A DNA stretch of 49,265 nucleotides from Candidatus Woesearchaeota archaeon (GTDB taxonomy: Archaea; Nanobdellota; Nanobdellia; SCGC-AAA011-G17; PNOQ01). The translations under genes and the position numbers were made by a program. The notes under the pieces are model-generated. The model worked only from the letters and a program-made list of their open reading frames with translations, did no database searches and was not told the origin of the DNA. Within the stretch, counting starts at the first letter, position 1. Every line of letters begins with the position of its first letter. Shown here in pieces: positions 29,135-38,180 of the stretch. The DNA lies in NCBI GenBank assembly GCA_018693795.1, contig JABHMJ010000010.1:1-49265 (forward strand). The letters run 5' to 3'.

Positions 29135-30937
29135 TTAAATTTTTGATGAAGGAACCATAAAAATATTTGGATATGAAATTCCTTTTTTATTTAAACAAAT
29201 ACCATTAGTGCATCCATATGTACAAATAGAATCTGAATATACAATATTATCTCCATTACAAGAGTATTGTCTTAAAGATCTTCTTCCATTACATTGATCT
29301 TCTTCATTACCATAAACTCCATTATAATTAGAAACTATTCCTTTTATTTTCAAATCATCTAACTCATCACTATCCTCACAACCAGTAGATTGATAATTAA
29401 CTTCTACATAATTTGTTGGATTTGTTACTCCATTAAATCTATCAATACCCCTAACATTAAATGTATAATCTCCCCAACCTAAAATTTCACTATGGGTGGC
29501 ATCATATTGTTCAGAAAACTCATCAAACAAACCATCAATAGCAGAACTATTAATCCAGCTTCCATTATTTAAATTATATTCAACATTCGAAATTTTATTA
29601 ATAGAGACATCAGAATAATAAGAATTTGGAGAAGGATAAACATCAGAAAATACATCTCCCATTATTGAAAAATAACTACTACTTTGTATTCCTGTAAAAA
29701 AACTAGTAACATTAGGTTCAAAATCAACGATATCTAAAATGCCATCACCGTCACTATCAACCCAACCAATTTGCCCTTTTGCATATTCATCAATTAAATT
29801 ATTTGCAAACGGTGAAGTAATTGATTTCATTATAGAATCTTCAGTTAATGAACATCCATTTATGCAATTTTGATTTTGATAATTCAAATAACCAACATCA
29901 TCAGAACAAGAACAAGAACCATATTGATCTGCAGCACCAAAAATATGTCCAACTTCATGTGCCAAAACAGCATCCATATTATTAATTCCATATTCAGTAT
30001 CATATGTCATAACTAAATATGGTCCGCCACCATCCCCATTCATTACAGCAAAAGCAAAATAATCATCAGCAAACTTCCCATCTTCATCATTACTCGAATC
30101 AACAACAAAAACTGCAAATCCCCAATCAGTATTTTTTAGAGATTTTTGATCATTCACAAAATCATAAATACTATCCATATACGCGCCAGTGAATGGATAA
30201 CCCAAACTTTCCATACTTTGCACAATCCAATAATCAATATGATTAGATTCAATTGGTTCATCAACAACACTAACTTGATCATTCCAATCATAAACAAAAG
30301 TCAAATCAGCATCTGGATTATTAAAAGACCACCAATCTAAACCATTCATAATTTCAGCATGAACTTCCGCAATTTCATCTACAGTCCAATCTTCAGAACC
30401 ACCCACACTCTCTGGTAAAATAACAGAAACACTAACATCTCCAATCATATACAAACTAGTATCAGTAGCCAATGCACCTTGAGGCAAAGATTTTTCAGCA
30501 TTATATTCTTTCTTAGAAAAATCTCTAGCAAAAGGATCATCTTCAAAAGAAACAACATCATTCATAATTGGTTCCAATGAATCATCAAAAACTCTTTCAG
30601 AAATAGGCAAATTTTTCCATTCTAAATTTTTTTCCCAAACAGAATAAATATTTTCTAAACCTTCAGGAGATTCATCTCCAGAATAATAAACTTTAAAATT
30701 TTTAAAATTATAAGGTATTTTTCCAATCAAAACTTTATCTTCAAAAAAGATATGATTTATTTTTCCACCAGAAGCCTCAATTTCACTTCTAGCTAAATTA
30801 ATATCTTCAGCAATAACAAAACCCTCAACTAATTTAACTGGAGATTTAGTATCAACTTCAGCAGCACATCCAGACAAAGACATAATTACTACAAAAAACA
30901 TTACAGAAAACAATGTATTTAATTTTGCCTTTACCAT
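29135..30937 (-). CDS. Secreted metzincin-like zinc metalloprotease, probable lipoprotein
   Basis: HEVGHIFGAAD (HExxHxxGxxD); N-terminal LSGC lipobox. Confidence 0.85.
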   Translation of the reverse strand: MVKAKLNTLFSVMFFVVIMSLSGCAAEVDTKSPVKLVEGFVIAEDINLARSEIEASGGKINHIFFEDKVLIGKIPYNFKNFKVYYSGDESPEGLENIYSVWEKNLEWKNLPISERVFDDSLEPIMNDVVSFEDDPFARDFSKKEYNAEKSLPQGALATDTSLYMIGDVSVSVILPESVGGSEDWTVDEIAEVHAEIMNGLDWWSFNNPDADLTFVYDWNDQVSVVDEPIESNHIDYWIVQSMESLGYPFTGAYMDSIYDFVNDQKSLKNTDWGFAVFVVDSSNDEDGKFADDYFAFAVMNGDGGGPYLVMTYDTEYGINNMDAVLAHEVGHIFGAADQYGSCSCSDDVGYLNYQNQNCINGCSLTEDSIMKSITSPFANNLIDEYAKGQIGWVDSDGDGILDIVDFEPNVTSFFTGIQSSSYFSIMGDVFSDVYPSPNSYYSDVSINKISNVEYNLNNGSWINSSAIDGLFDEFSEQYDATHSEILGWGDYTFNVRGIDRFNGVTNPTNYVEVNYQSTGCEDSDELDDLKIKGIVSNYNGVYGNEEDQCNGRRSLRQYSCNGDNIVYSDSICTYGCTNGICLNKKGISYPNIFMVPSSKI

Positions 30938-30971
30938 ATTAACTTAGATTGTTGATTATTTAAAAAAGTAA

Positions 30972-31254
30972 CTAAAAAAGAGGAGAAATATAAACTCCTT
31001 CCTCTCTTCGTTTTAAAAATTTTTGAATTTCTTCAGGAGCCTTTTCATGACTCAACAATTCAGAAATATTTACATATTCTTGTCTCACCAAAAATTGATT
31101 TCCACGATGACCACAATAAATAATTCTATCTACAAAAAAAGTATCATCAACGCCACGCAGAAAAACCAGCTATCTTATAATAAATAGTTTCTTGGTAATA
31201 GCTACCCAACACATTATTTTCTAAGTCTTGTTTTAATGTTTTTGTTTCTGCCAT
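30972..31254 (-). pseudogene. Small protein gene interrupted by a 1-nt frameshift in a T5 run (31161-31165)
   Basis: Frame 1 MAETKTLKQDLENNVLGSYYQETIYYKIAGF(SAWR*), continuing after deletion of one T as ...FLRGVDDTFFVDRIIYCGHRGNQFLVRQEYVNISELLSHEKAPEEIQKFLKRREEGVYISPLF*. Confidence 0.6.
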
Positions 31255-31350
31255 ATCATATAATGTTTAAATAACATTTAAATATACTTGTATTAAAAAA
31301 TTACTCAAAACTAAAAATCTTTAAAAAGAAAAAATATAATTTATGTAATA

Positions 31351-31704
31351 TTAATCCTTCAAGTATCTTCTACTCGGATAATTAAAAGTCCACATAGCCC
31401 CATCATTTTCATAAATAATCCTATGTTCTCTTTCTATCCTATTATTTGCTAAATCTGCTTCTAATTTTTCTAAATTAACATTAGGCTTAGATCTGGATAA
31501 TTCACCTAATAAGGCAACTTCTTCTTTCCACATATCAGTACCAAATCCATCCAATGAACTATGAATATTAACAACTTCTTTTCCATCTGCATAAATTTCA
31601 ATTAATTCTCCATTAATTGCGGATCTACTTTCTTCATTTTTTACAGTTAAACCAAACTCAAGTAATTCTTCAAGTCTTTCATCAACTGTTCTTTTATCTG
31701 TCAT
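31351..31704 (-). CDS. Hypothetical protein
   Basis: 117-aa ORF. Confidence 0.6.
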   Translation of the reverse strand: MTDKRTVDERLEELLEFGLTVKNEESRSAINGELIEIYADGKEVVNIHSSLDGFGTDMWKEEVALLGELSRSKPNVNLEKLEADLANNRIEREHRIIYENDGAMWTFNYPSRRYLKD

Positions 31705-31758
31705 CTTAATTTCGGGAATAAAGTAACACTTAAAAAGCTTACTTTTTCTTCAAAAACT

Positions 31759-33183
31759 ATGAAAACAGTAGAAAAACTATTAGAAAAAGCAATATCAAAA
31801 ATTCCTAAAGAGAAAGTGGGATTATTATTCTCTGGAGGCGTAGATTCACTAGCTTTAGCTTTCTACTTAAAAAAATTAAATTATGACTTTACTTGTTACA
31901 CTGTCGGCATTAAAGGTTCAAAAGATATAAAAGCAGCAAAAAAACTAGCTTCTGAATTAAAATTAAAACATGAAGTGCGTATAATACCTAAAAAAGAAAT
32001 TCCTTCATACTTAGCAAAAGTTGTTCCAATTCTAAGAAATACTTCTCCAGTAGATGTTTCAGTTGGTCTTACTACTTACTTAGCATCTTTATTAGCAAAA
32101 GAAAAAATTGTTATTTCTGGATTAGGTGCAGATGAAATATTTGGTGGTTATTCTAGACATAAAGATTCTAAAGATTTGAATTCTGATTTGAAAAAAGGTT
32201 TAGATAGAGTTTACAACGGCGATTTAAAACGTGATGTTACTATTGCTAACTCTTTAGATAAAGAAATCTTTGCTCCTTTTTTAGATAAATCCTTAGTTGA
32301 TTATTCATTAGAACTTCCTGCAACTCAAAAAATTAAATCTGGTGTAAATAAATTAATTTTACGTGAATTATTAATTTCAAATGGTATTTCAGAAGATTCT
32401 GCTATGCGTTTAAAAAAAGCTGCACAATATGGAACTGGTTTTGATAAAGTAATTACTAAATTAAGTAAAGGTTCTTCAAAAGAAAAATATTTGCGTTCGT
32501 TTTTTAATGTTGCTTCACTTTATTCATCTGGGAAAGATAGTACATATTCATTACAATTAGTTCGCGATATGGGTTATAATGTAAATTCTTTAGTTACTAT
32601 AAAAAGTTCTAATTTGGATAGTTATATGTATCACACTCCTAATGTTGATCTTGTTGTTCTACAAGCTGAATCTTTAGGTTTGCCTTTGCTTGTTGAGAAG
32701 ACATCTGGTTTAAAAGAAGATGAGTTAAAAGATCTTGAGAGAGCTCTTATTAAGGCTAAGAAGAAGTTTTCTATTTCTGGAGTTGTAACTGGTGCATTAT
32801 TTTCTGAATATCAGGCCTCTAGGATTGGAAAGATTTGTGATTCTTTGGGTTTAGAATGTTTTAATCCACTTTGGCATAAAGACCAAGCTTCTTATATGAA
32901 AGAAGTTATTAAAGCTGGATATAAAATTATATTTAGTTCTATCGCTGCCGATGGTCTTTCTAAAGAATGGCTAGGTAAAGAAATTACTTTAGAAGATGTT
33001 GATAAGTTAGTTAAGTTACATGCCAAAAATGGTTTGAATGTTGCTGGAGAAGGAGGAGAATTTGAATCTCTTGTTGTTGATTGTCCTTTGTTTGAAAAAA
33101 AGATTGAAGTTGTTGATTCTTCAATTGAGATGGAAAATGAGTATACTGGCAAGTATTTGATAAAGAAAGCTAAATTAGTTTAA
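31759..33183 (+). CDS. Fusion of asparagine-synthase-like ATP-pyrophosphatase domain and Dph6/diphthine--ammonia ligase-like domain
   Basis: N-term LLFSGGVDSLALA...ISGLGADEIFGGYSRHK; C-term SLYSSGKDSTYSLQL...VVTGALFSEYQASRI...GEGGEFESLVVDCPLF. Confidence 0.88.
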   Translation: MKTVEKLLEKAISKIPKEKVGLLFSGGVDSLALAFYLKKLNYDFTCYTVGIKGSKDIKAAKKLASELKLKHEVRIIPKKEIPSYLAKVVPILRNTSPVDVSVGLTTYLASLLAKEKIVISGLGADEIFGGYSRHKDSKDLNSDLKKGLDRVYNGDLKRDVTIANSLDKEIFAPFLDKSLVDYSLELPATQKIKSGVNKLILRELLISNGISEDSAMRLKKAAQYGTGFDKVITKLSKGSSKEKYLRSFFNVASLYSSGKDSTYSLQLVRDMGYNVNSLVTIKSSNLDSYMYHTPNVDLVVLQAESLGLPLLVEKTSGLKEDELKDLERALIKAKKKFSISGVVTGALFSEYQASRIGKICDSLGLECFNPLWHKDQASYMKEVIKAGYKIIFSSIAADGLSKEWLGKEITLEDVDKLVKLHAKNGLNVAGEGGEFESLVVDCPLFEKKIEVVDSSIEMENEYTGKYLIKKAKLV

Positions 33184-34336
33184 TCCTCTTAACCTTCTCC
33201 TTTACAAACTTCTGCTTAACAAAACTCTCCAAGAACTTACTAGGATCACTAAACTCACGATCCAACTCAACATAAACCTTACTTTTAGAACTCTTAACCT
33301 TTCTACCATACTTCTTCTTAAAAGCCTTAACATGTTCAGAATACTTCAAACTAGGACCATAATGCCTATAAGTCTTAGAAAGAGACTTAACCTTAAACCA
33401 ATAATGCGAAGAATCCCAACCACTATCCTTAACAAAAAAACCATTATAAGAAAAAGAACGCAAAATACGATCATAAAGAGCACGCATCTTAGATAAAGAA
33501 ACATCCTTTCTACCTTCTAAACCAACAACAGAAAGAACAATATAACCTTTCAAAGAACTAACATCAACTTCCTTAAGTACAAAAGAATCTAAACTAAACT
33601 CAGAACAAACCTTAACAAATTCTTTTAACTTCAAAGAAGAAACACCCGCAGCAGCATTTCTTTCAGCCTGAACTGGATCAATCAAAACAAAAGCACCCAA
33701 CTTAGACTTATTAAGTAATTTCAAAGCAATTCCAGAAGAACTATAATGCTTAGCAGGATCTAAAAATAACGAATCCTTAACAGAAGAAAACTTTTTAACA
33801 ACCTTATTAAACGAACCATAATGACTAACCAACAACTCACAAACATAACCAGAAAAACCTTGCAAATGAGATTCAGCACCATACAAATGTTGAGCCTTAA
33901 GTAAAGCTTTCAACTTTCTAACATCATCTTTTCGTTTCAAACGTTTCTTAACATACTTAACATGTAATGGAGAAACATCCATAACATTAACAGCTAACGA
34001 AGCCTTCTTAACATCCAAAACAGGAACAACCTCAAATATAATATCATCAATTACAATATGAAAATAATCTCTAGAACCATGAACAACATGAACTTCCTTA
34101 TACTTCTTACGTAACATAACATAAAGAACAGAAGAAATATCCTCATCTTTATACTTAGAAAAATTAAACTTAACAAAAACATCTATATCTCTATTCCCAG
34201 GTAAATATGTGTCTTTAGCATAAGAACCCCCTAAAAAAAACTTAATATCTCTAGAATCTTTAAACTTAGAAAGAAACTCTTTAACAGTTTTCTTTAACTT
34301 CTTCTTCTCTTCCGAACTAGGAACAATATTTAACAT
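33170..34336 (-). CDS. cca: Archaeal (class I) CCA-adding tRNA nucleotidyltransferase
   Basis: GGSYAKDTYLPGNRDIDVFV, LKAQHLYGAESHLQGFSGYVCELL, DPVQAERNAAAGVS. Confidence 0.93.
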   Translation of the reverse strand: MLNIVPSSEEKKKLKKTVKEFLSKFKDSRDIKFFLGGSYAKDTYLPGNRDIDVFVKFNFSKYKDEDISSVLYVMLRKKYKEVHVVHGSRDYFHIVIDDIIFEVVPVLDVKKASLAVNVMDVSPLHVKYVKKRLKRKDDVRKLKALLKAQHLYGAESHLQGFSGYVCELLVSHYGSFNKVVKKFSSVKDSLFLDPAKHYSSSGIALKLLNKSKLGAFVLIDPVQAERNAAAGVSSLKLKEFVKVCSEFSLDSFVLKEVDVSSLKGYIVLSVVGLEGRKDVSLSKMRALYDRILRSFSYNGFFVKDSGWDSSHYWFKVKSLSKTYRHYGPSLKYSEHVKAFKKKYGRKVKSSKSKVYVELDREFSDPSKFLESFVKQKFVKEKVKRIKLI

Positions 34337-34479
34337 ATGAATAAACTAAATTAAACATTTAAAAAAGTAACTACCCAGAATAATTAACCTAAATCTTAAA
34401 AGTTTAAAAATATTTCTACAAAACAACATATAACATGCACCATAATAGAAATTATAAAAAATAAACCCAAATTTTTAAA

Positions 34480-34755
34480 ATGGCAATAGAAAAAATAGAA
34501 GGAACATGTGTTGTTTGTGATTTAGAATACACGATAAAACAAATAACACATTGGGATGATGGATACGGAGATTCAAAACACGAATGGCAACAATGTCCAG
34601 AATGTAAATACAATCCGGCCTTAACAAGTGAACTAGAAGAAAGAATAAAATTTTACACAGAAATAACTTTAAGAGCAAATAATCTCCCAAGTATAAATTC
34701 TGAAAAAGTTATAGAAAATCTAGTGTCTGTGTTAAAGAAATATTGGCCAACCTAA
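34480..34755 (+). CDS. Small zinc-ribbon-like protein
   Basis: CVVC...CPEC. Confidence 0.65.
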   Translation: MAIEKIEGTCVVCDLEYTIKQITHWDDGYGDSKHEWQQCPECKYNPALTSELEERIKFYTEITLRANNLPSINSEKVIENLVSVLKKYWPT

Positions 34756-34779
34756 ACAATTTTTTTTGCAAATCTTTAC

Positions 34780-34831
34780 GTTCACATTAATTCTAAAAGA
34801 ATTATGCACGGTTGTAAAACAACTTGTGAAC
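34780..34831. repeat. Structured three-way-junction repeat, copy 1
   Basis: GTTCACA-T-TAATTC-TAAAA-GAATTA-TGCACG-GTTGT-AAA-ACAAC-T-TGTGAAC; ~25 nt after the stop of 34480-34755. Confidence 0.85.
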
Positions 34832-34879
34832 ACTTTTCTAAATAGTTTATTTTATAAATATCAAATAAAATTTATAATT

Positions 34880-35278
34880 ATGAAAAAAGGAATTGTCATA
34901 GGATTAATTCTCGCAGTTTTAGGTTATGTTTTAAGTATTGCATCAGAAGCAACACAAGATTCTGCAGTAATAACTTCATACGTAACTGGAGGATTTGAAC
35001 TTATCTTCTATTTAATATCCATCCCATTAATTTATCACACAGGGAAAAAAATAAGAAAAGAATCAAAAAAAGAAGGAAATCCCGGATTAAGATTAGTAAG
35101 TTGGATAATGTACGGAGTAGCAATTCCACACGCCCTATTATTTTTTAATTGGGGATTAATCGCAGCAGGAAACAATCGAATACCAAATGGCCAAATACCT
35201 GTAAACTCAGTTATTTTCTTTATTGCAGCAATGTTAATGGTTGCAGATGCATGGAATTCTTACAAACAACATTTATAA
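34880..35278 (+). CDS. Multi-pass membrane protein, unknown
   Basis: Start moved to MKKGIVIGLIL at 34880 because the track ORF start (34766) lies upstream of the repeat element and before a TTTATAAAT box. Confidence 0.65.
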   Translation: MKKGIVIGLILAVLGYVLSIASEATQDSAVITSYVTGGFELIFYLISIPLIYHTGKKIRKESKKEGNPGLRLVSWIMYGVAIPHALLFFNWGLIAAGNNRIPNGQIPVNSVIFFIAAMLMVADAWNSYKQHL

Positions 35279-35281
35279 TTT

Positions 35282-35473
35282 TTACTTCAAAACAAATAAT
35301 TCTTCAACACTAACTTTCAAAACTTTAGAAATAGAAAAAGCTAATTGAAGAGAAGGATTATATTTCCCTTGCTCCAAAAAAACAATAGTCTCTCTTCGAA
35401 CCCCAACTTTCTTAGCTAAATCTTCTTGAGTTAAATTATACTTAGCTCTAAACTCTTTAATCCTAGTTTTCAT
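35282..35473 (-). CDS. XRE-family HTH regulator
   Basis: [47 protein letters not shown]. Confidence 0.92.
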   Translation of the reverse strand: MKTRIKEFRAKYNLTQEDLAKKVGVRRETIVFLEQGKYNPSLQLAFSISKVLKVSVEELFVLK

Positions 35474-35874
35474 TTTCTATTATAGTACACCCAACATAAT
35501 CCAAAAAGGATAGCCATACCTAAAACTCCAATGCCCGTTGCTTCTGAAATATCCTCAAAATACAACCATCCGTTTGAAGAACTCCATCCAATAAACAATA
35601 TCCAATACAAAGATATCAAATAAGCTTTAGAACCTGCCTTTTTCATAATATCCTCTGATCTTTCATCATGAATAGAAAATCCTTTTTTTACTTCTTTATA
35701 TTCTCTTTTCAAAAAAGCAATTGCAAACACTAAAACCACAATAGCAATAATAATACTCAAAATACTCCCAACAAATGTTCCATTTTTAAAAGAAACTATT
35801 GAGAATAATATTAATCCTGAAGCTAATAAAAAAGCCGCAATTCCTATCGAATATACTTTTAATTTATCTTTCAT
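35470..35874 (-). CDS. DUF2178-like membrane protein
   Basis: Four hydrophobic segments with central [16 protein letters not shown]; overlaps the HTH gene, a pairing commonly seen in archaea. Confidence 0.8.
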   Translation of the reverse strand: MKDKLKVYSIGIAAFLLASGLILFSIVSFKNGTFVGSILSIIIAIVVLVFAIAFLKREYKEVKKGFSIHDERSEDIMKKAGSKAYLISLYWILFIGWSSSNGWLYFEDISEATGIGVLGMAILFGLCWVYYNRK

Positions 35875-36014
35875 TTTTCCTCCATGTTAGATTTACTTAA
35901 CTTTATGTTAGAAATAGATAACATATACTATATAAACTTTTCTATTTTGATAACAAAAAACCACATTTATGATTAACTATTTATCCAACAAACTAATGTA
36001 ATAACAAAAAAACC

Positions 36015-36572
36015 TTACGCTCGAACCCTTCTTCTATAGAAATCAGCCAAAAACATATTATCAGTAAATGCCATTGCTGGAAAACCAATTAAAACTATAA
36101 TCATTAAAGCAAACACAATAACTAACAATATACTCTTCAAAATTACAGTAATATAATCTCCAATATTATAAAATACTGATTTCAAAACCTTAAACTCAAA
36201 ATAAGAACTCACAGTTTCTTTATTATAAAAATTCACAGTTAAAATTGGAACAATAAATACTCCTAAAAATATATCAGTTAAACTCCCAAACCACGGAAAA
36301 ACAAATCCAAAAATTTCAACAATTACAAAATAAGCTATCATAAATGGAAGTCCTTTAAAAAACATAAAAAATCCTAATTCTAAATCACTACTAAATTTGA
36401 ACAAAGGCAATTTCTTAAATTTACCTTTACTAAACTCTTTAACAATTCTAATACTATAACCACTCAAAGCAAGCCAGCCAAAAATAGGCAATAAAATCCA
36501 TAAAATATTCCACAAACCTTTAGCCCTATTAAAGGGATAACTGAATGCATGCTTAAACTTTAAAGTTCTCAT
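36015..36572 (-). CDS. DUF4013-like membrane protein
   Basis: AFSYPFNRAKGLWNILWILLPIFGWLALSGYSIRIVKEFSKGKFKKLPLF. Confidence 0.75.
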   Translation of the reverse strand: MRTLKFKHAFSYPFNRAKGLWNILWILLPIFGWLALSGYSIRIVKEFSKGKFKKLPLFKFSSDLELGFFMFFKGLPFMIAYFVIVEIFGFVFPWFGSLTDIFLGVFIVPILTVNFYNKETVSSYFEFKVLKSVFYNIGDYITVILKSILLVIVFALMIIVLIGFPAMAFTDNMFLADFYRRRVRA

Positions 36573-36654
36573 AATATTAACAACTATAATTAATATAAAA
36601 GCTTTACGTTAAAAATAGTTTACTTTATAAACCATTCAATATTTCCAATTAAAA

Positions 36655-36993
36655 ATGATAGAAGTAATGATTCACGAAAGAGATCTTGATAGTCCAGTAC
36701 AACACCAATCACGACTTGAAGTTTTCAGAAATGTAATTGATGATTGTTTTCCATCTAATTATCCTCTTGAACTAATGCCAAAAACGGGAAATGTAGGACC
36801 AAGTGTAGCAAAATTCATACCAGATTATAATTTAATAATAATGTATGAAATTTCTTTTAAAAGAAAACAAGTAGATGGAAAACATCTAAAAGAAAAAATA
36901 TCTCTAATCACTAGAGAAAAAGTAGCTGCAATAATAGAACAATTAGAAGATAATAAAAAATATTGGAATTCTTATTTACTTAAAGAGGAATAA
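36655..36993 (+). CDS. Hypothetical protein
   Basis: 112-aa ORF, promoter-like TTTATAAACC upstream. Confidence 0.6.
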   Translation: MIEVMIHERDLDSPVQHQSRLEVFRNVIDDCFPSNYPLELMPKTGNVGPSVAKFIPDYNLIIMYEISFKRKQVDGKHLKEKISLITREKVAAIIEQLEDNKKYWNSYLLKEE

Positions 36994-37229
36994 TTAACCA
37001 ACTCTTCCTTATATGCACGATTAGAATTCTTAATAAAATACTCTCGCTTCATAGCTAATTCCTTACTAGAAAACTCCTCGGAATAAACTAATTCTTTAAA
37101 CCCTTTAGCCCTAACATATTTTGATCCTTTTCCAGATTTATGTTTCAAAATTCTCTTAGAAACATCATCAGTATAACCAGTATAATAACTTCCATCCAAA
37201 CATTCAAGAATATAAACAAAAAAAGCCAT
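36972..37229 (-). CDS. GIY-YIG nuclease-like protein (YhbQ-type)
   Basis: FFVYILECLDGSYYTGYTDDVSKRILKHKSGKGSKYVRAKGFKELVYSEEF; start set to MAFFVYIL. Confidence 0.9.
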   Translation of the reverse strand: MAFFVYILECLDGSYYTGYTDDVSKRILKHKSGKGSKYVRAKGFKELVYSEEFSSKELAMKREYFIKNSNRAYKEELVNYSSLSK

Positions 37230-37299
37230 AATAATTCTAAACAAATCATCTTTTTAACTTTTACGTTACTTATTTAAACAAATAAACAATAATAAAACT

Positions 37300-37536
37300 A
37301 TGAATAAATTAACAATTGCAGGAACAATATTATTTGGATTAGGATTACTAGTAGAAATAATATATTCTATCTACCCATTATTTAGTTTAAATGAAGATGT
37401 ACTTCTATTAGGATTAAGAAGAGGAATGATCTGGATGGCATTAGGAGCAATAATGATATTAATCTCGTTAATAAAAGAAAGAATAGATGACGATAAAGAA
37501 TTAAAAAAAATAAACAAGGAGGACTTAGAACCATGA
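37300..37536 (+). CDS. Small membrane protein
   Basis: 78 aa, two hydrophobic segments, overlaps the next ORF by 4 nt. Confidence 0.65.
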   Translation: MNKLTIAGTILFGLGLLVEIIYSIYPLFSLNEDVLLLGLRRGMIWMALGAIMILISLIKERIDDDKELKKINKEDLEP

Positions 37537-37853
37537 TTTTAACAACAACAGAAAAAATAGCAAACAAAGAAGTAGAAAAAACACTAGGATTAGTAAAAGG
37601 TAATGTAATTCAATCTAAACACGTAGGAAAAGACATAATAGCCAGTTTCAAACAAATAATTGGTGGAGAAATAAAACAATACACAGAAATGCTAAGTGAA
37701 GCAAGAGAAATTGCAACTAAAAGAATGATCACAAAAGCTGAAAAACTAGATGCAGATGCAATTATCAATGTAAGATTTATGACTTCAATGGTTATGACTG
37801 GAGCTGCAGAAATTCTAGCTTATGGAACAGCTGTTAAATTAAAAAAAGATTAA
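37533..37853 (+). CDS. YbjQ/UPF0145-family protein
   Basis: GLVKGNVIQSKHVGKDIIASFKQIIGGEIKQYTEMLSEAREIATKRM...ADAIINVRF. Confidence 0.9.
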   Translation: MILTTTEKIANKEVEKTLGLVKGNVIQSKHVGKDIIASFKQIIGGEIKQYTEMLSEAREIATKRMITKAEKLDADAIINVRFMTSMVMTGAAEILAYGTAVKLKKD

Positions 37854-37881
37854 TTTTTATTTAAAAAAAATAAAAAAAATA

Positions 37882-38073
37882 TTATTTTTTATCTTTTACT
37901 TGTTTTTCATCAACACAAGAACCACTATCGCAAGCCTTGCATTTGAAAACATGTAATAACAATACTAAACCTGAAGCTACTACTAACCATTTTGTCCAAG
38001 CAGCTGGTTCCCATAAAGTAAATACAATAACAATTAATGGTATAATAATTCCCATACCTTTACATCCATGCAT
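37882..38073 (-). CDS. Small membrane protein with Cys-rich tail
   Basis: 63 aa; GGAGGTG SD-like sequence upstream; TATA at ~38113. Confidence 0.65.
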   Translation of the reverse strand: MHGCKGMGIIIPLIVIVFTLWEPAAWTKWLVVASGLVLLLHVFKCKACDSGSCVDEKQVKDKK

Positions 38074-38146
38074 ATATCTTCACCTCCATTTAAGAAAAAT
38101 ATTGATTTTACTATTTATAATCTTTACGTTAATATTATCTTTAAAA

Positions 38147-38158
38147 ACGTTTATAAAT
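38147..38158 (+). promoter_or_regulatory. Candidate TATA box of the 38181 gene
   Basis: ACGTTTATAAAT, ~23-34 nt upstream of ATG, consistent with a short or leaderless 5' end. Confidence 0.5.
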
Positions 38159-38180
38159 TGCATGAAACCTTCTTAAATTA

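Noticed and set aside
24512-30937. Possible defence island or prophage in the surface-protein block
   Set aside because: No nuclease, helicase, methyltransferase, capsid, terminase or integrase-like sequence seen.
34780-34831. Interpretation of the structured repeat as a tRNA or a simple intrinsic terminator
   Set aside because: No acceptor stem, T-loop or anticodon arm of a tRNA; no single GC-rich hairpin followed by a T-tract.
34766-34879. Track start of the 34766-35278 ORF, giving an extra N-terminus (MQIFTFTLILKELCTVVKQLVNTF...)
   Set aside because: This stretch is the structured repeat read as protein; a TATA-like box and ATG at 34880 give a normal TM protein start.
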